Translations under genes and position numbers: made by a program
Notes under the pieces: model-generated
The model's database searches: none
Told to the model about the DNA's origin: nothing
Seen by the model: only the letters and a program-made list of their open reading frames with translations
Assembly: GCA_012839295.1 (NCBI GenBank)
Contig: DUNO01000048.1
Location: 124,001 to 188,000, forward strand
Length of the DNA stretch: 64,000 bases
From: Clostridiales bacterium
GTDB taxonomy: Bacteria; Bacillota; Clostridia; Lachnospirales; Lachnospiraceae
Reading direction: 5' to 3'
Part shown: positions 42,897 to 53,000 of the stretch, piece after piece
Layout of the letters: every line of letters begins with the position of its first letter
Position numbering within the stretch: position 1 is the stretch's first letter

Positions 42897-43889
42897 TCAC
42901 CTTCCCCTTCTAAGCATAAAAAAGACATACATTAAGCTATATCTTTTTAGAAAATATAATTTATATAATATTTTCTTATTTCTTGATAACGCTGCTGTAT
43001 TTAGTCCTTTTAGTATATTTATAAAATATTTATCAATAACAATTTTTTTAAATTCTTTATATGTAATATTTCTTTTAAATTCGTTATATAGAAGTTGTAT
43101 ATAAAATTCATATGTTATATTCTGTATGCCTGGATATAGTTTTTCATATTGGGGTAATTGGCTATAAGTGTCAATCATTGTTGATAATAAGTATTTCATT
43201 CTGTTACATAGATCCGGCTTATAGGAATTTGTAATAGAACCATTTCGCTTACATCGATAGTAATATAATGGTTCATCAATTACACATATCTTATTAACCG
43301 TTGTATACAGCAAATAGTTAAAGCAGGCATCCTCGGCATATATTTTTTTCGTATCCTCAAAAAACACGTTACTGCTATCCAGATATTCTCTCTGGTACAA
43401 TTTATTTGCAGCCGAATTTGCAAGAAAGACCGTACCGTTTATTATCTTGTAAGTAAGCTGATAATCCTCATTTAATAGTATTTTTTCTTTCGGCAGGGAT
43501 AGCGCTATATCCTTATGGCCATTATCATAAACATTATATATATTACAGACAGCCACTTCTGCTTGGGCTTCTGTAATCTCCCGATACATCTTATCCAGCA
43601 TGGATAAATCAACATAATCATCGGAATCACAAAAAAAAATGTAATCTCCTTTCGCTTTTAAAAACCCTAAATTCCTGGCATTGGAGACCCCTTTTTTATT
43701 ATTGTTATAGCACCTGATATTTTCATGGGATGCTTTATATTCCCTGGCTATTTCTAAGCTGTCATCGGTTGAACCATCATTAATAATTATAATTTCATAG
43801 TCATCAAAAATCTGCTTAACCAGAGAATCCAGACATTCCCTTAAAAATTTTCCTGTATTGTAAATAGGTACAATTACGCTGACTTTCAT
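42897..43889 (-). CDS. GT2 glycosyltransferase
   Basis: A 330-residue GT-A family-2 glycosyltransferase: VSVIVPIYNTGKFLRECLDSL, IINDGSTDDSLEI, KGVSNARNLGFLKAKGDYIFFCDSDDYVD with metal-binding DSDD, and EDACFNYLLY at the acceptor site with the catalytic acidic pair. An AGAGG site precedes the ATG. It is three bases downstream of another GT2 gene and just upstream of the Wzz-like pair, so all are one transcript. It adds one sugar of the repeat unit; specificity is unknown. Confidence 0.92.
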   Translation of the reverse strand: MKVSVIVPIYNTGKFLRECLDSLVKQIFDDYEIIIINDGSTDDSLEIAREYKASHENIRCYNNNKKGVSNARNLGFLKAKGDYIFFCDSDDYVDLSMLDKMYREITEAQAEVAVCNIYNVYDNGHKDIALSLPKEKILLNEDYQLTYKIINGTVFLANSAANKLYQREYLDSSNVFFEDTKKIYAEDACFNYLLYTTVNKICVIDEPLYYYRCKRNGSITNSYKPDLCNRMKYLLSTMIDTYSQLPQYEKLYPGIQNITYEFYIQLLYNEFKRNITYKEFKKIVIDKYFINILKGLNTAALSRNKKILYKLYFLKRYSLMYVFFMLRRGR

Positions 43890-43892
43890 AAG

Positions 43893-44693
43893 TTACCTCT
43901 TATTTTTACTTTTCGTTAATTTAGAAACCGTAATTGCCACAGGCCTTGAAAAAGCAAGAAATACATTCCTGAAGTTTAACATATTCCACCCTTTTAGCTT
44001 CTTAATGAGCAGCATACTTACCTTGATGTTACATTTATACTTTGTCAAAACACTTATTCCGTTACCAGTTATTCCATTTGATATCTGCATATAGTGGTAA
44101 AAAGGTTTATGCACATATAGAAATGAATTGGCTTTTGTATATGCCTCTATATTAAAAATTAAATCTTCCGCTGTATCCAAGCCTTCATCAAAATATAAAT
44201 GTTCGATTACTTCTCTTTTATAGAAATTTCTGCATACTGAATTCATCTTGATGCCCGTAAGTATTTTATAATAAATTTCCTTGGAAAAATCTTTTTTATC
44301 AATATATTGACAATCATTAAAATCTGCCGGCATAATTTCACTGGCCCCTGAGGCATATTCATAAACTATGTTAAATCTTATAATGTCAGCCTGGTTTTTC
44401 ATAATATGTTCAACGCAATGAGGATCCAACCAATCATCACTGTCTAAAAACATAATATAATCGCCTGTTGCTCTTCTCAGTCCTTCATTCCTCGCACTGG
44501 AAGCTCCGCCATTCTTTTTATCAATAACAATCGCATTATACTTTTTGATTTTTTCAAGTGATTGATCGGTAGAACCGTCATTTACCAAAATTAATTCAAT
44601 CTCTTTATAAGTTTGATTTACTATGGAATCAATACATTTCTCAATATATTTTTCAGCATTATATACCGGTACTATTACACTAACCAGTGCCAT
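43893..44693 (-). CDS. GT2 glycosyltransferase
   Basis: A 266-residue GT-A glycosyltransferase: LVSVIVPVYNAEKYIEKCIDSIV, LVNDGSTDQSLEKI, GGASSARNEGLRRATGDYIMFLDSDDWLD. It is shorter than its neighbour and has no membrane segment. The ATG at 44693 has AGGAG five bases upstream; reading from 44708 would include that site. The start overlaps the stop of a flippase-like remnant at 44680, so it was once coupled to a gene now lost. Confidence 0.92.
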   Translation of the reverse strand: MALVSVIVPVYNAEKYIEKCIDSIVNQTYKEIELILVNDGSTDQSLEKIKKYNAIVIDKKNGGASSARNEGLRRATGDYIMFLDSDDWLDPHCVEHIMKNQADIIRFNIVYEYASGASEIMPADFNDCQYIDKKDFSKEIYYKILTGIKMNSVCRNFYKREVIEHLYFDEGLDTAEDLIFNIEAYTKANSFLYVHKPFYHYMQISNGITGNGISVLTKYKCNIKVSMLLIKKLKGWNMLNFRNVFLAFSRPVAITVSKLTKSKNKR

Positions 44694-44852
44694 ACAATCT
44701 CCTGCCAAACATCTTATTTAATATAATTCTTACTAAGTCCTTTTCATATCCGTTAAATCCCAGCAACCACACAGAGACTGCATAAACTATAGCATATATA
44801 TCAAAATATCCATCAAGTAAAATTATCCATTGTCTGCTCCGTTCAAAAGTTT
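44680..44852 (-). pseudogene. C-terminal remnant of a membrane protein, probably a flippase
   Basis: The minus strand has an open frame of about 57 codons before a TAG at 44680-44682: a hydrophobic helix (IYAIVYAVSVWLLGF) followed by NGYEKDLVRIILNKMFGRR. The helix plus N-x-Y-E-K-x-L ending resembles C-termini of some Wzx-type flippases. There is no ribosome site or start, and the frame is closed upstream. I infer that an older flippase gene stood before the GT2 gene and was deleted. Confidence 0.45.
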
Positions 44853-44894
44853 TTCAGGAATACGGTTTTAATGACTTTATGTATATCGAATTTG

Positions 44895-46310
44895 TTATAT
44901 ATTTATCAATCCTTTATTCAATTCTTCCATTGATTTTTCATTTCCATTAAAGGTAACATAACTTGGTTTTTCACTTACACCCTTGGAGCTCTCTTTAATA
45001 AATATTATTTTTATAGAAAGTAAAATCAGCTTTATGTCAAGAAGAAAAGAATATTTCTTAATATACAAGAGATCATATAATATTTTATCCTTAACGGATG
45101 TATCATATCTGCCAAAAACCTGTGCAAATCCGGTAATTCCTGCTTTTACTAAAAAGCGTTTGTCATAGCACTCTATTTCCTTACAGAATTTTTCCACAAA
45201 TATAGGTCTTTCCGGCCTTGGTCCCACAACCGACATAGAACCTGACAATACATTAACGAATTGAGGTAACTCATCTATCCGGAATCTTCTTAATATTCTT
45301 CCAACCTTGGTTGTTCTTGGATCATGTTCTGTTGCTAAAACTGCCCCTGTTTTTTCCTCTGCATTAGATACCATTGTACGGAACTTGTACAAATTAAATA
45401 TTTTTCCATGAATTGTTACCCGTTCCTGCTTGTAAATAATTTTGCCAGGGCTATCAATTTTTATCGCTATCACGGCTATCAACATGATTGGTGATGTAAT
45501 AACAATTCCGATGATAGAGACTATAATATCTAAAACTCGTTTTAAAAAGCTTTGGACCCGGTTTAGGCTGAATCTCCTCATACGAAATGCAGGTGTATCA
45601 TCAAATTGTACAACTTCTGTTTTAAACATGCTGATATTATAAAGATTTGGAAGCAGGTATATTTCCTTATTCATTGCTATAGCCTCTGAAATCAGCTTGT
45701 TTTTCACATGCTCTGGAATAATCGGAGAAATAAATATACTCGAATATTTATAAAATTGCGAACTAATTAGCTCGTCCACAGCACCAGGATCATCAGTATC
45801 AATTTGGATATACCAGGATTCATATAATTCTAAATATGAATATTTGATTTTTCTTGCTAAATCATTCGCAACATATTTTGACTCAATAACTAGTAATTTC
45901 GAAACACCCTCCACTTTTTTAACGATTTTTAAAAAAATAAGTTTTTCGATGTACAGCAGCAAAATTAAGAGAATGGTATTTATAATTAAACCAATAATAC
46001 TGTAACGTGTTATATTATCCATAAAAATAGCATCAAATGTTAACATGATAAAAAAAGAGATTATAACTGAAATAGTAATAGAAAGAAATATTTCATTCTT
46101 ATTTCTAAGCATTTTAGAATAAAAGTCATAAAAATATAACATTAGAAAAACGGCTACAGTATGAATAATCAGCGATGCAAAATGTACCTCATCATAATTT
46201 ACCATACTAATAATAAGATGAGATATAATCGTAGCTAAAACAACACATAAAATATCAAAAAAAATAAATATAACATCCAGCATTCCAACTTTATGTAGTT
46301 TTATTTTCAT
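44895..46310 (-). CDS. Polyprenyl-phosphate sugar-phosphate transferase (WbaP/CpsE type)
   Basis: A 471-residue membrane enzyme that starts the repeat unit by moving a sugar phosphate to undecaprenyl phosphate. Four N-terminal helices lead to a CoA-binding-like middle part and the catalytic C-terminus: KRVLDIIVSIIGIVITSPIML helix, IIYKQERVTIHGKIFNLYKFRTM, RRFRIDELPQFVNVLSGSMSVVGPRPERP. The Arg-Ile-Asp-Glu catalytic signature is intact. AAGG precedes the ATG. It is the first gene of the cluster and follows the promoter at 46383-46424. The sugar (glucose, galactose or an amino sugar) is not readable. Confidence 0.93.
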   Translation of the reverse strand: MKIKLHKVGMLDVIFIFFDILCVVLATIISHLIISMVNYDEVHFASLIIHTVAVFLMLYFYDFYSKMLRNKNEIFLSITISVIISFFIMLTFDAIFMDNITRYSIIGLIINTILLILLLYIEKLIFLKIVKKVEGVSKLLVIESKYVANDLARKIKYSYLELYESWYIQIDTDDPGAVDELISSQFYKYSSIFISPIIPEHVKNKLISEAIAMNKEIYLLPNLYNISMFKTEVVQFDDTPAFRMRRFSLNRVQSFLKRVLDIIVSIIGIVITSPIMLIAVIAIKIDSPGKIIYKQERVTIHGKIFNLYKFRTMVSNAEEKTGAVLATEHDPRTTKVGRILRRFRIDELPQFVNVLSGSMSVVGPRPERPIFVEKFCKEIECYDKRFLVKAGITGFAQVFGRYDTSVKDKILYDLLYIKKYSFLLDIKLILLSIKIIFIKESSKGVSEKPSYVTFNGNEKSMEELNKGLINI

Positions 46311-46382
46311 TTTTCATCCTTCAATGTTTAAAATAATTAATTTTAATAGTATGTACCATGTATGCAACATTCCTACTTACAA

Positions 46383-46424
46383 AGTATACAATGATCTGAC
46401 AAATATTTTTGATAATTTTTGTCA
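46383..46424 (-). promoter_or_regulatory. Promoter and operator candidate of the polysaccharide cluster
   Basis: On the minus strand a TATACT -10 box lies at 46383-46388, about 70 bases before the first gene. Upstream a perfect 7-bp inverted repeat, TGACAAA at 46397-46403 and TTTGTCA at 46418-46424, overlaps the -35 area. The gap 46311-46662 otherwise consists of the broken regulator copy. Confidence 0.5.
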
Positions 46425-46448
46425 ATAAAATTGGTATTTTCAGATTTT

Positions 46449-46662
46449 TCTTCTCTTTTCTTCCTGCACCTGCTTTACGGCCCTTTTCACCGTCTGTATG
46501 CCTCCCCCCCTGGCTCAAGGGGCTTTCCAATATAGTTAACAGCTTCCTACTCTTCCAACCCCTTCCACCACAAACCGGAAGGCTATGTTACTCTCCTTCC
46601 GGTCCCGGGATCCTCCTATTGATACCTAAAGTGTATCGTTGTACTAATGTCCAGGCAGGGTG
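46449..46662 (-). pseudogene. Broken response-regulator start (right copy of duplicated junction)
   Basis: Bases 46451-46545 match the receiver-domain coding region 26993-27080, and 46540-46662 match the regulator start and leader 27358-27464, in the same order and orientation. The start codon has changed (CAT to CCT on the plus strand), a 283-base stretch of the receiver is missing, and the two parts join at AACAGC, a word present at both ends of the missing piece in the intact gene (27075-27080 and 27358-27363). This identifies a deletion between short direct repeats. It follows the intact GH2 gene exactly as the left copy follows the GH2 tail. Confidence 0.85.
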
Positions 46663-49600
46663 TCAATCCGTCTTACCGGTTAACTTCATGCTGGCAAAAT
46701 TGCTGTAACCCTCCTGAATAAGAATAGGAGGCTTGCTGTAATTGCCCCAGGCAATATGGGGATAGTTATAATCATTGTTTATGATAAAGCGGACAGGCTC
46801 TTCCATTTCCCTTCTTATGATTCTCAGGTAGTCGATGACGGTATAATAATCTCCCGCATCCTGGGCTTTTTCACCGGATACCTCAATCCTGATGGTATGC
46901 TCCCCAAAGGGAAGTCCGGTGACGGAGTAAAGGGGATAACCATATTTTTTGTCATACCCTGCGGCAGAGCCGGGGAAATCAACGCCATTCACTCTCTGAT
47001 TGATAGCTCCATCCATCAGTTCTCCGTCCACATATACCTTTGCCATCCCATAAATGGTATCCACCGGCCCATACCAAACGGCACCGGTGCCGGTAAACCT
47101 GCATTCCGCATATGCCCCGGCCTCCTTACTCCACATCTCCGTATTATTCAGGCTCCCGCTGTAGTCCTCCATTTCAAACCAGGTTCCATGGTAGTGAATC
47201 CGCTCATCGCGGTCAGAAATGACCAGCTCCTCCGGCTCTGCTATTTCAAGCCTTACGGAATGATTTCCGTCGGAAACGGCCTCGATAGCCGCCCCGGAGC
47301 CTTCCCCAGAAAGCTTTGCACTGTAGATATGTTCCTTCAGGCTTCTGAAATCATTGGTTCCCTTGTAGTCCACATCATACCTTCCATTCAGGATAAAGCT
47401 TTTCATCTCCTCTGACCAGGGAATATGGGGCTTCTCACCAAATACGGAGCCTTCACTTCTTCTTTTTGCAGTCCCCTCACATCTTGCAATATGATCCTCA
47501 GGATAAACAGTCCACAAGCCCTTGCGCTTCCACTGCAGGGTATCCATTGCGGGGTGTGCCAGGTAATAAATGCCCAATTCATCCAGCCCGCCGCAGTCAA
47601 CGCCCACCCGGAGCTTTACCTGCTTCGGCATTTTTACATATAAGCGGTCAATCACATAGTTAGTATCTATTGTTCCATCAGGCCTTACCGTTATATGGAA
47701 GGAAACCTCCATCTCCCTGCCGTAGCTGCCTGATATGGTCAGCTTTACATTATCCCGATCCAGCTCCGTAAAGAAGTTCTTCCGCTTCCAGCCTCCAAGC
47801 CGGATATAGGGGACATTCAGGTACGGACCGCCGACCAGTACCGGCCTGCCTTGATAGGAAGCATCGCACAGAAGTCCGGTTTCCTTATCGAAGCTAAGCC
47901 TGAAATCCTTACCTTCAAGCACCACCTCCCTGTCCTCTTCCTTACAGGTGAGCTTACCGCATGAACTGCTGACTCCTTCTTCCTCCACCTCACCAATGGG
48001 AAGCTCATTCACTGGAAGCTCATTCCCGGAAAGTTCATTCACTGGGAGCAGGAATTCATCCACCTTATTGTGAAACGCATCATAGAATGTCAGAGCCAGC
48101 TTCGAAGCCGGACTTGTAACGCACTGCCCTATTGCCAGACGAAGCACACCGGTTTCCCTTGGCTCTGCCTGTGGACCCATGGCTATTCCACCGGTATCCG
48201 CATATTCCCATTCCACCTGTACCTCCGATAAGCTGGTGTGGCAGAAACGGTTTTCAATCCCAACGAAAAGGAATCCATCCTGGTAAACTGCTCCCTCTCC
48301 AGGAATCACGATTGGGGAATAAGCCTTCCTTGTCATATAAAACTCCGGCTTTCTCCTTCTCCAGACATCAATAATCCCCCATTCCAGGCAGGTATTTCCC
48401 CCATTGTAACTATTGGTTTCATCAATACCGGCCCAAATGGCTCCTCCGAGCGCTCCCTTCGTATTCCATATCTTATCCCAGAATTTCTTAATGCTTTCTC
48501 CCCAGAAATTCCGGATATTCGGATCCCTTCTATGCTCCGTGCGGTTATAGCAGGGGATATGGGCATACTCGTCGTGGAGGACCGGCTTGTCATACCCGGG
48601 AGTGTAGCCTACGCTTACATTATCACATTTTCTGGCAAGATCCTCCTCCAGATTGGTGTAATGGATGCTCCAGATATCAACTGCCTCATGCTCCTCCCTC
48701 ATTGTCATCGGATAACTAAACTTTGTGGGGCGGGAGGGGTCAACCCGGTGTACAAAGCGGTTCAAAAGGTCAAAATTATAGCCGCCAAAGGACTCGTTGC
48801 AAAGGGACCAGATCAATACGCAGGGATGGCTGTAATCCCTTGCCAGAACCTCTGTAAAATGGGTCAGATATCGCCTGGTTTCCTTCGGATCCCTCTGGGT
48901 ATAGGGAAGTGTTCTAGCAATGAAGGCCAGCGCCAGCTCATCCTCCACATAAATCCCCTCTTCGTCGCAGCGCTGCAGGAAATATTCACTGGGAGGATAG
49001 TGGGAGGTTCGGATATAATTACAGTTTGCCTCCTTAAACAAAGCCACATCCTCATCGATCAGCTCTTTGGTCAGGCAACGTCCATGAAGCGGTGAAATTT
49101 CATGGCGGCATACACCTCTTAGCTTAACCTCACGGCCATTTACAAAAAGCTGGTTCCCGGCCTGGCTGATTTCCCGGAAGCCAAATCTATGCTCTATCTC
49201 TTCTATTTTTTCATTCTGGTCAAAAATATGTAATCTAAGAGTATACAGCCAGGGATGCTCCGCATCCCACTTCAGCGGATTTTCCATGGGAATCTCAAGG
49301 CTTCGATACCCATCCTTCAGATATCCGGCAGAATTTAAATCAATTTCCTTCACAACGGTCTGGTCCGGTGCGATCAGAAGGGCCTCATACCGGTAGCTAT
49401 CTGAGGTCTCCTGTGTTGCAAAGAAAAGCTTCAGGGTACTGTTAATATAATCCTTGTCAAATACTGTGGAGGTATGGACCGAGGTATAATAATTCTTCGG
49501 CAGGACATAGAGCAGGACGCTATGAAGGATTCCGCCGTGGTTGTAGGAGCTTACCTGGTCAGTAACATCATCCAGGCAGACCGTAAGGAGAAACTGCCCT

Positions 49601-50016
49601 TTCCCCTTTATCATATCCGTGATATTCACATTCCAGGAAACAAAGGCATTCTCATGCTCCATGACAAACTCGCCGTCGATATATATCTTTGCAAAGCCGT
49701 TCACACCTTCAAAGCGCAGTATGTAATCACAATCCGTCCTGGTCTCCTCCAGGCGGACCAGCTTTTTATATACATACTTTCCTACGAAATCCTTTACTTT
49801 ATTGCGGTATGCCCCCATGTCGGAGGGTACGGGGATTTCCTCCCAGGTATCCAAGGAGTCATCCAAGGGTAGCTCCCCTGCAAATTTCTCCGGCTCCGCC
49901 GTATGCTTAATCTTCCAGCTTCCGTCAAGCACCCGTACCGGCTCCGCAATTCCTTTACAGAATAAGGGCCTGGGCACCAGCTGCCCTATTTTGGGTTCCT
50001 CATATCTGATCTTCAT
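46663..50016 (-). CDS. GH2-family glycoside hydrolase (intact active site)
   Basis: A 1117-residue cytoplasmic enzyme. The N-terminal jelly-roll and immunoglobulin-like domains (about 25-290) precede the TIM barrel (about 290-570). Catalytic residues are in place: acid/base E408 in IWSLCNESFGG and nucleophile E483 in VLHDEYAHIP, with the conserved RTSHYPPS loop. The C-terminal half has a beta-sandwich (about 690-880) and a galactose-binding-like module with FTGTGAVWYGPVDTIYG. AGGAGGGG precedes the ATG. It overlaps its inactive paralogue by 17 bases. GH2 members cleave beta-galactosides, glucuronides, mannosides or arabinosides; length and domain order fit plant-glycan enzymes, but specificity is unknown. 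Confidence 0.9.
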   Translation of the reverse strand: MKIRYEEPKIGQLVPRPLFCKGIAEPVRVLDGSWKIKHTAEPEKFAGELPLDDSLDTWEEIPVPSDMGAYRNKVKDFVGKYVYKKLVRLEETRTDCDYILRFEGVNGFAKIYIDGEFVMEHENAFVSWNVNITDMIKGKGQFLLTVCLDDVTDQVSSYNHGGILHSVLLYVLPKNYYTSVHTSTVFDKDYINSTLKLFFATQETSDSYRYEALLIAPDQTVVKEIDLNSAGYLKDGYRSLEIPMENPLKWDAEHPWLYTLRLHIFDQNEKIEEIEHRFGFREISQAGNQLFVNGREVKLRGVCRHEISPLHGRCLTKELIDEDVALFKEANCNYIRTSHYPPSEYFLQRCDEEGIYVEDELALAFIARTLPYTQRDPKETRRYLTHFTEVLARDYSHPCVLIWSLCNESFGGYNFDLLNRFVHRVDPSRPTKFSYPMTMREEHEAVDIWSIHYTNLEEDLARKCDNVSVGYTPGYDKPVLHDEYAHIPCYNRTEHRRDPNIRNFWGESIKKFWDKIWNTKGALGGAIWAGIDETNSYNGGNTCLEWGIIDVWRRRKPEFYMTRKAYSPIVIPGEGAVYQDGFLFVGIENRFCHTSLSEVQVEWEYADTGGIAMGPQAEPRETGVLRLAIGQCVTSPASKLALTFYDAFHNKVDEFLLPVNELSGNELPVNELPIGEVEEEGVSSSCGKLTCKEEDREVVLEGKDFRLSFDKETGLLCDASYQGRPVLVGGPYLNVPYIRLGGWKRKNFFTELDRDNVKLTISGSYGREMEVSFHITVRPDGTIDTNYVIDRLYVKMPKQVKLRVGVDCGGLDELGIYYLAHPAMDTLQWKRKGLWTVYPEDHIARCEGTAKRRSEGSVFGEKPHIPWSEEMKSFILNGRYDVDYKGTNDFRSLKEHIYSAKLSGEGSGAAIEAVSDGNHSVRLEIAEPEELVISDRDERIHYHGTWFEMEDYSGSLNNTEMWSKEAGAYAECRFTGTGAVWYGPVDTIYGMAKVYVDGELMDGAINQRVNGVDFPGSAAGYDKKYGYPLYSVTGLPFGEHTIRIEVSGEKAQDAGDYYTVIDYLRIIRREMEEPVRFIINNDYNYPHIAWGNYSKPPILIQEGYSNFASMKLTGKTD

Positions 50017-53000
50017 CGGCTTTCCCCTCCTTCTGCCTCTTTAAGAAAATTTTATGGCTGTTTTGGTAAGCTACATCAAAGCCCACCTTATCCCTCATAT
50101 AATTGCCGCGTACCAGCCTCGCATAATTAAAATCATTATTGATAATCAGCTTCGGCGAAAAGGAATAAGCACTCCCTTCTACCACCACATAATCAAGGGA
50201 AACATAGCTATTCTGGGCTCCTGCCTCCTTCTCGCCCAAAACCTCAAGCCGCAGGGTGTGCTCCTTCCCCTCAAGGCCGGTAATGGAAAACAGCGGGATC
50301 CGGTATCGTTTTTCATAGCCCCTGCTCATCGCCGGAATATCCACCCCGGAAAGGTACTGGCTGATTCCTTCCGCCTTTAACTCCCCATCCACATATGCAT
50401 TGCACTTGCCATACAGCATATCGTTGGGTCCGTATACGGTGATGCCGGTGCCGGTGAAAACAAGCTCCAGATAACTCCCTTTTTCATAGCTTAAGGTTTC
50501 TGTATCATTGAAATTCCCGCAGTAATCATCCATCTCAAACCAGTTTCCGGTGTAGCGGATCCTCTCATCCCGGTCGTCAATGACGGAGCGCGGATCCGGC
50601 TCCATCTCTACCCGGACGGAATGGCTCCCATCGGAAATGACCTGCACTCCTGTATTTGTGTCTGTATTTACAAGCCCAGCCTGATAAATGTTGTGCTTCA
50701 TGCTCCTAAAATCATCCCCATCCGAGCTTCTTGCGGTACCCTTCCTGCGCCCGATATGGTTTTCTGGATAAGAGCTCCATAAGCCCTTCCTTTCCCAGGA
50801 AAGCTCCTCATATCCTGGGCAGAGCCTATACCAAACGCCAAGCTCGTTCAGTCCCCCCGGATCCATTCCGATATTCGCCTTTACCGTATGGGGCATGGGC
50901 TTTGACAGGGAAAGGATCGTGTAGGTCGTTTCGACCTCTCCGTTTTTGTGCAGGGAAAGCTCGAAGCTCACCTTGCAAATGGATCCATAGGCACCGATCA
51001 GGAATACCCGGGCTCCATCCTCCGTAAGGCCGGCCTCCAGATGCTGACCCCTCCACTCCTCCAGCTTTAGCCTGGTGGTCTGCAGGTATGGTCCGTCTGA
51101 GATAACCTGGATACCCTCCGCCGAGGCATTGATAAGTAGCTTTGTCGCCTTGGAAAACTGATATTTGAAGATTCCGTTGTCAATTGTTATCCCCTTTTCG
51201 TCCTCTTCGATGGAAAACTGCGGATAATCCCCTGGGACGGTGAATTCCTCCCTGCTTTCCTCCCCAAGGATTGTTTCAAAGACTGTCCTTTCCTGGTATA
51301 GGAATTCCAGGGTAACCCTCCGGCTCCTTTCCAGGATAACAGGAAGGCTTAAGATTCTTTTCTCACAGGGCTTTGCGCTCACCTTAAGCATGCCCTCCTT
51401 CCCCTGGGAGGACCACTTTATGTCAATCTCATTTAAATCTGTATGGTTGGACCGGTTTTCAACCGTAACCAGCAATTCCTTTTCCCTCTGCTCATAGCCG
51501 GAGACTACCACAGGCGCATAGGCCATCTTGACATGATGATATTCCGGTTTTGGCTGGCCATATGCGTCCAGGATGCCCCAGTTAAAGTCCTTTAGCTTTT
51601 CAGAGAAGCTTCCATTCTCGTCAACGCCTGCCATAATGGCACCGCCGAGACACCCGTCCGTTGCCCACATCTTATCCCAGTATCTTTTGATGCTTTCACC
51701 CCAGAATTCATGGATCCCAGGATCCTTCCTGATCTCATCCCGGTTGTAGCAGGGCAGATGGGCGAAGGCATCATGCAGTACCGGCATCTCATAATCCGGT
51801 GCCGATCCCGTAGCATAGCCGATCGCATTATCTCTTCCATGGGTATGGAAAATAACCATATGGTCAAAATGCTCATTCAGGTCAAGCCGGTAGGATACAT
51901 AGGAAGCGGACCATACATCCAGCTGGGGCTCCTCCTCGGGAACCGTCATCGGAAAATGGAAATTCACCAGGCGGATATCATCCAGCTCCTTCACCCTGCG
52001 GTATTCCTGACGGAAATTATCACCCCAGGTACTATCGCTTCCAAGAAGCCATAATAAAATACTCACATGGGAGCGGTCACGCATTACCATCTCCTGGAGC
52101 TGCTCCAGATAGCGGCTTCTAAGCTCCGGGGCATTCTGGGTAGCTGCTATGCTCTGTCCCACCTCGCTGACTGCTGCCGTTTCCTCCACATAGAAGCCCA
52201 TTTCATCACAAAGCTCCAGGAATTTTCTGCTGAAGGGATAGAAAAGGCCACGGATATAGTTAATATTGGCTGCCCGAAAAAGCTCCAGCTCCTTTCTTAC
52301 ATCCCTCCCCTGCTCCGCTGCAAGGGGCTCCCGGTAGCAGATGCCCCGCAACTTCAAAGGCTGATGGTTCCAGTAGATATTGCCACCCCTGCTCTCCAGA
52401 TGACGGAAGCCAACCATCCGTTCCACTTCCTCCAGTACCTCCCCATCGCTTTTCAGCACCAGGCAGAGGCGGTACAAATTCGGATGCTCGCTGTCCCAAC
52501 GCATTACCTCCGGGCATTCCGCGGAAAAGCCACTGCTGTTAGAGGAGAACAGCTTCTCCTTTCCAAAGCTTTTGCAAAGAACAACCTTACCCTCAGGATC
52601 CTTAAGGACTGCTTCCAGTCCATCCGCCAGCTTCCCGTTATTCTCCAGCGAATACTGTACTGTCAGCTCCATGCAGCCATTCTCATTCTCTTTCGTCTGG
52701 ACATTAAGGCAGCTGACATAAGCCTTAGGCAGAGCCACGATATCGATGCCCCTCAGGATTCCTGCGGCCTGATAGGGGCTTAATTCTCCTTCCCCGCCCT
52801 TTAAGGTGAGGGTCAGCGAAAGCATCCCCTTCCCCTCAGCCTCCTTTGTGATGTCACAGTCCCATTCCGTATAGCTTCCATAATGACGGCGGATCTCCTT
52901 CCCATCGACAGAGACCTGTGCCTCACAGCCGACGCTGTCCATTAAAAGCCTGATACCGCAGCCCTGGAATTCCTTCGGAAGGGTAAGCTTCCCCCGATAA

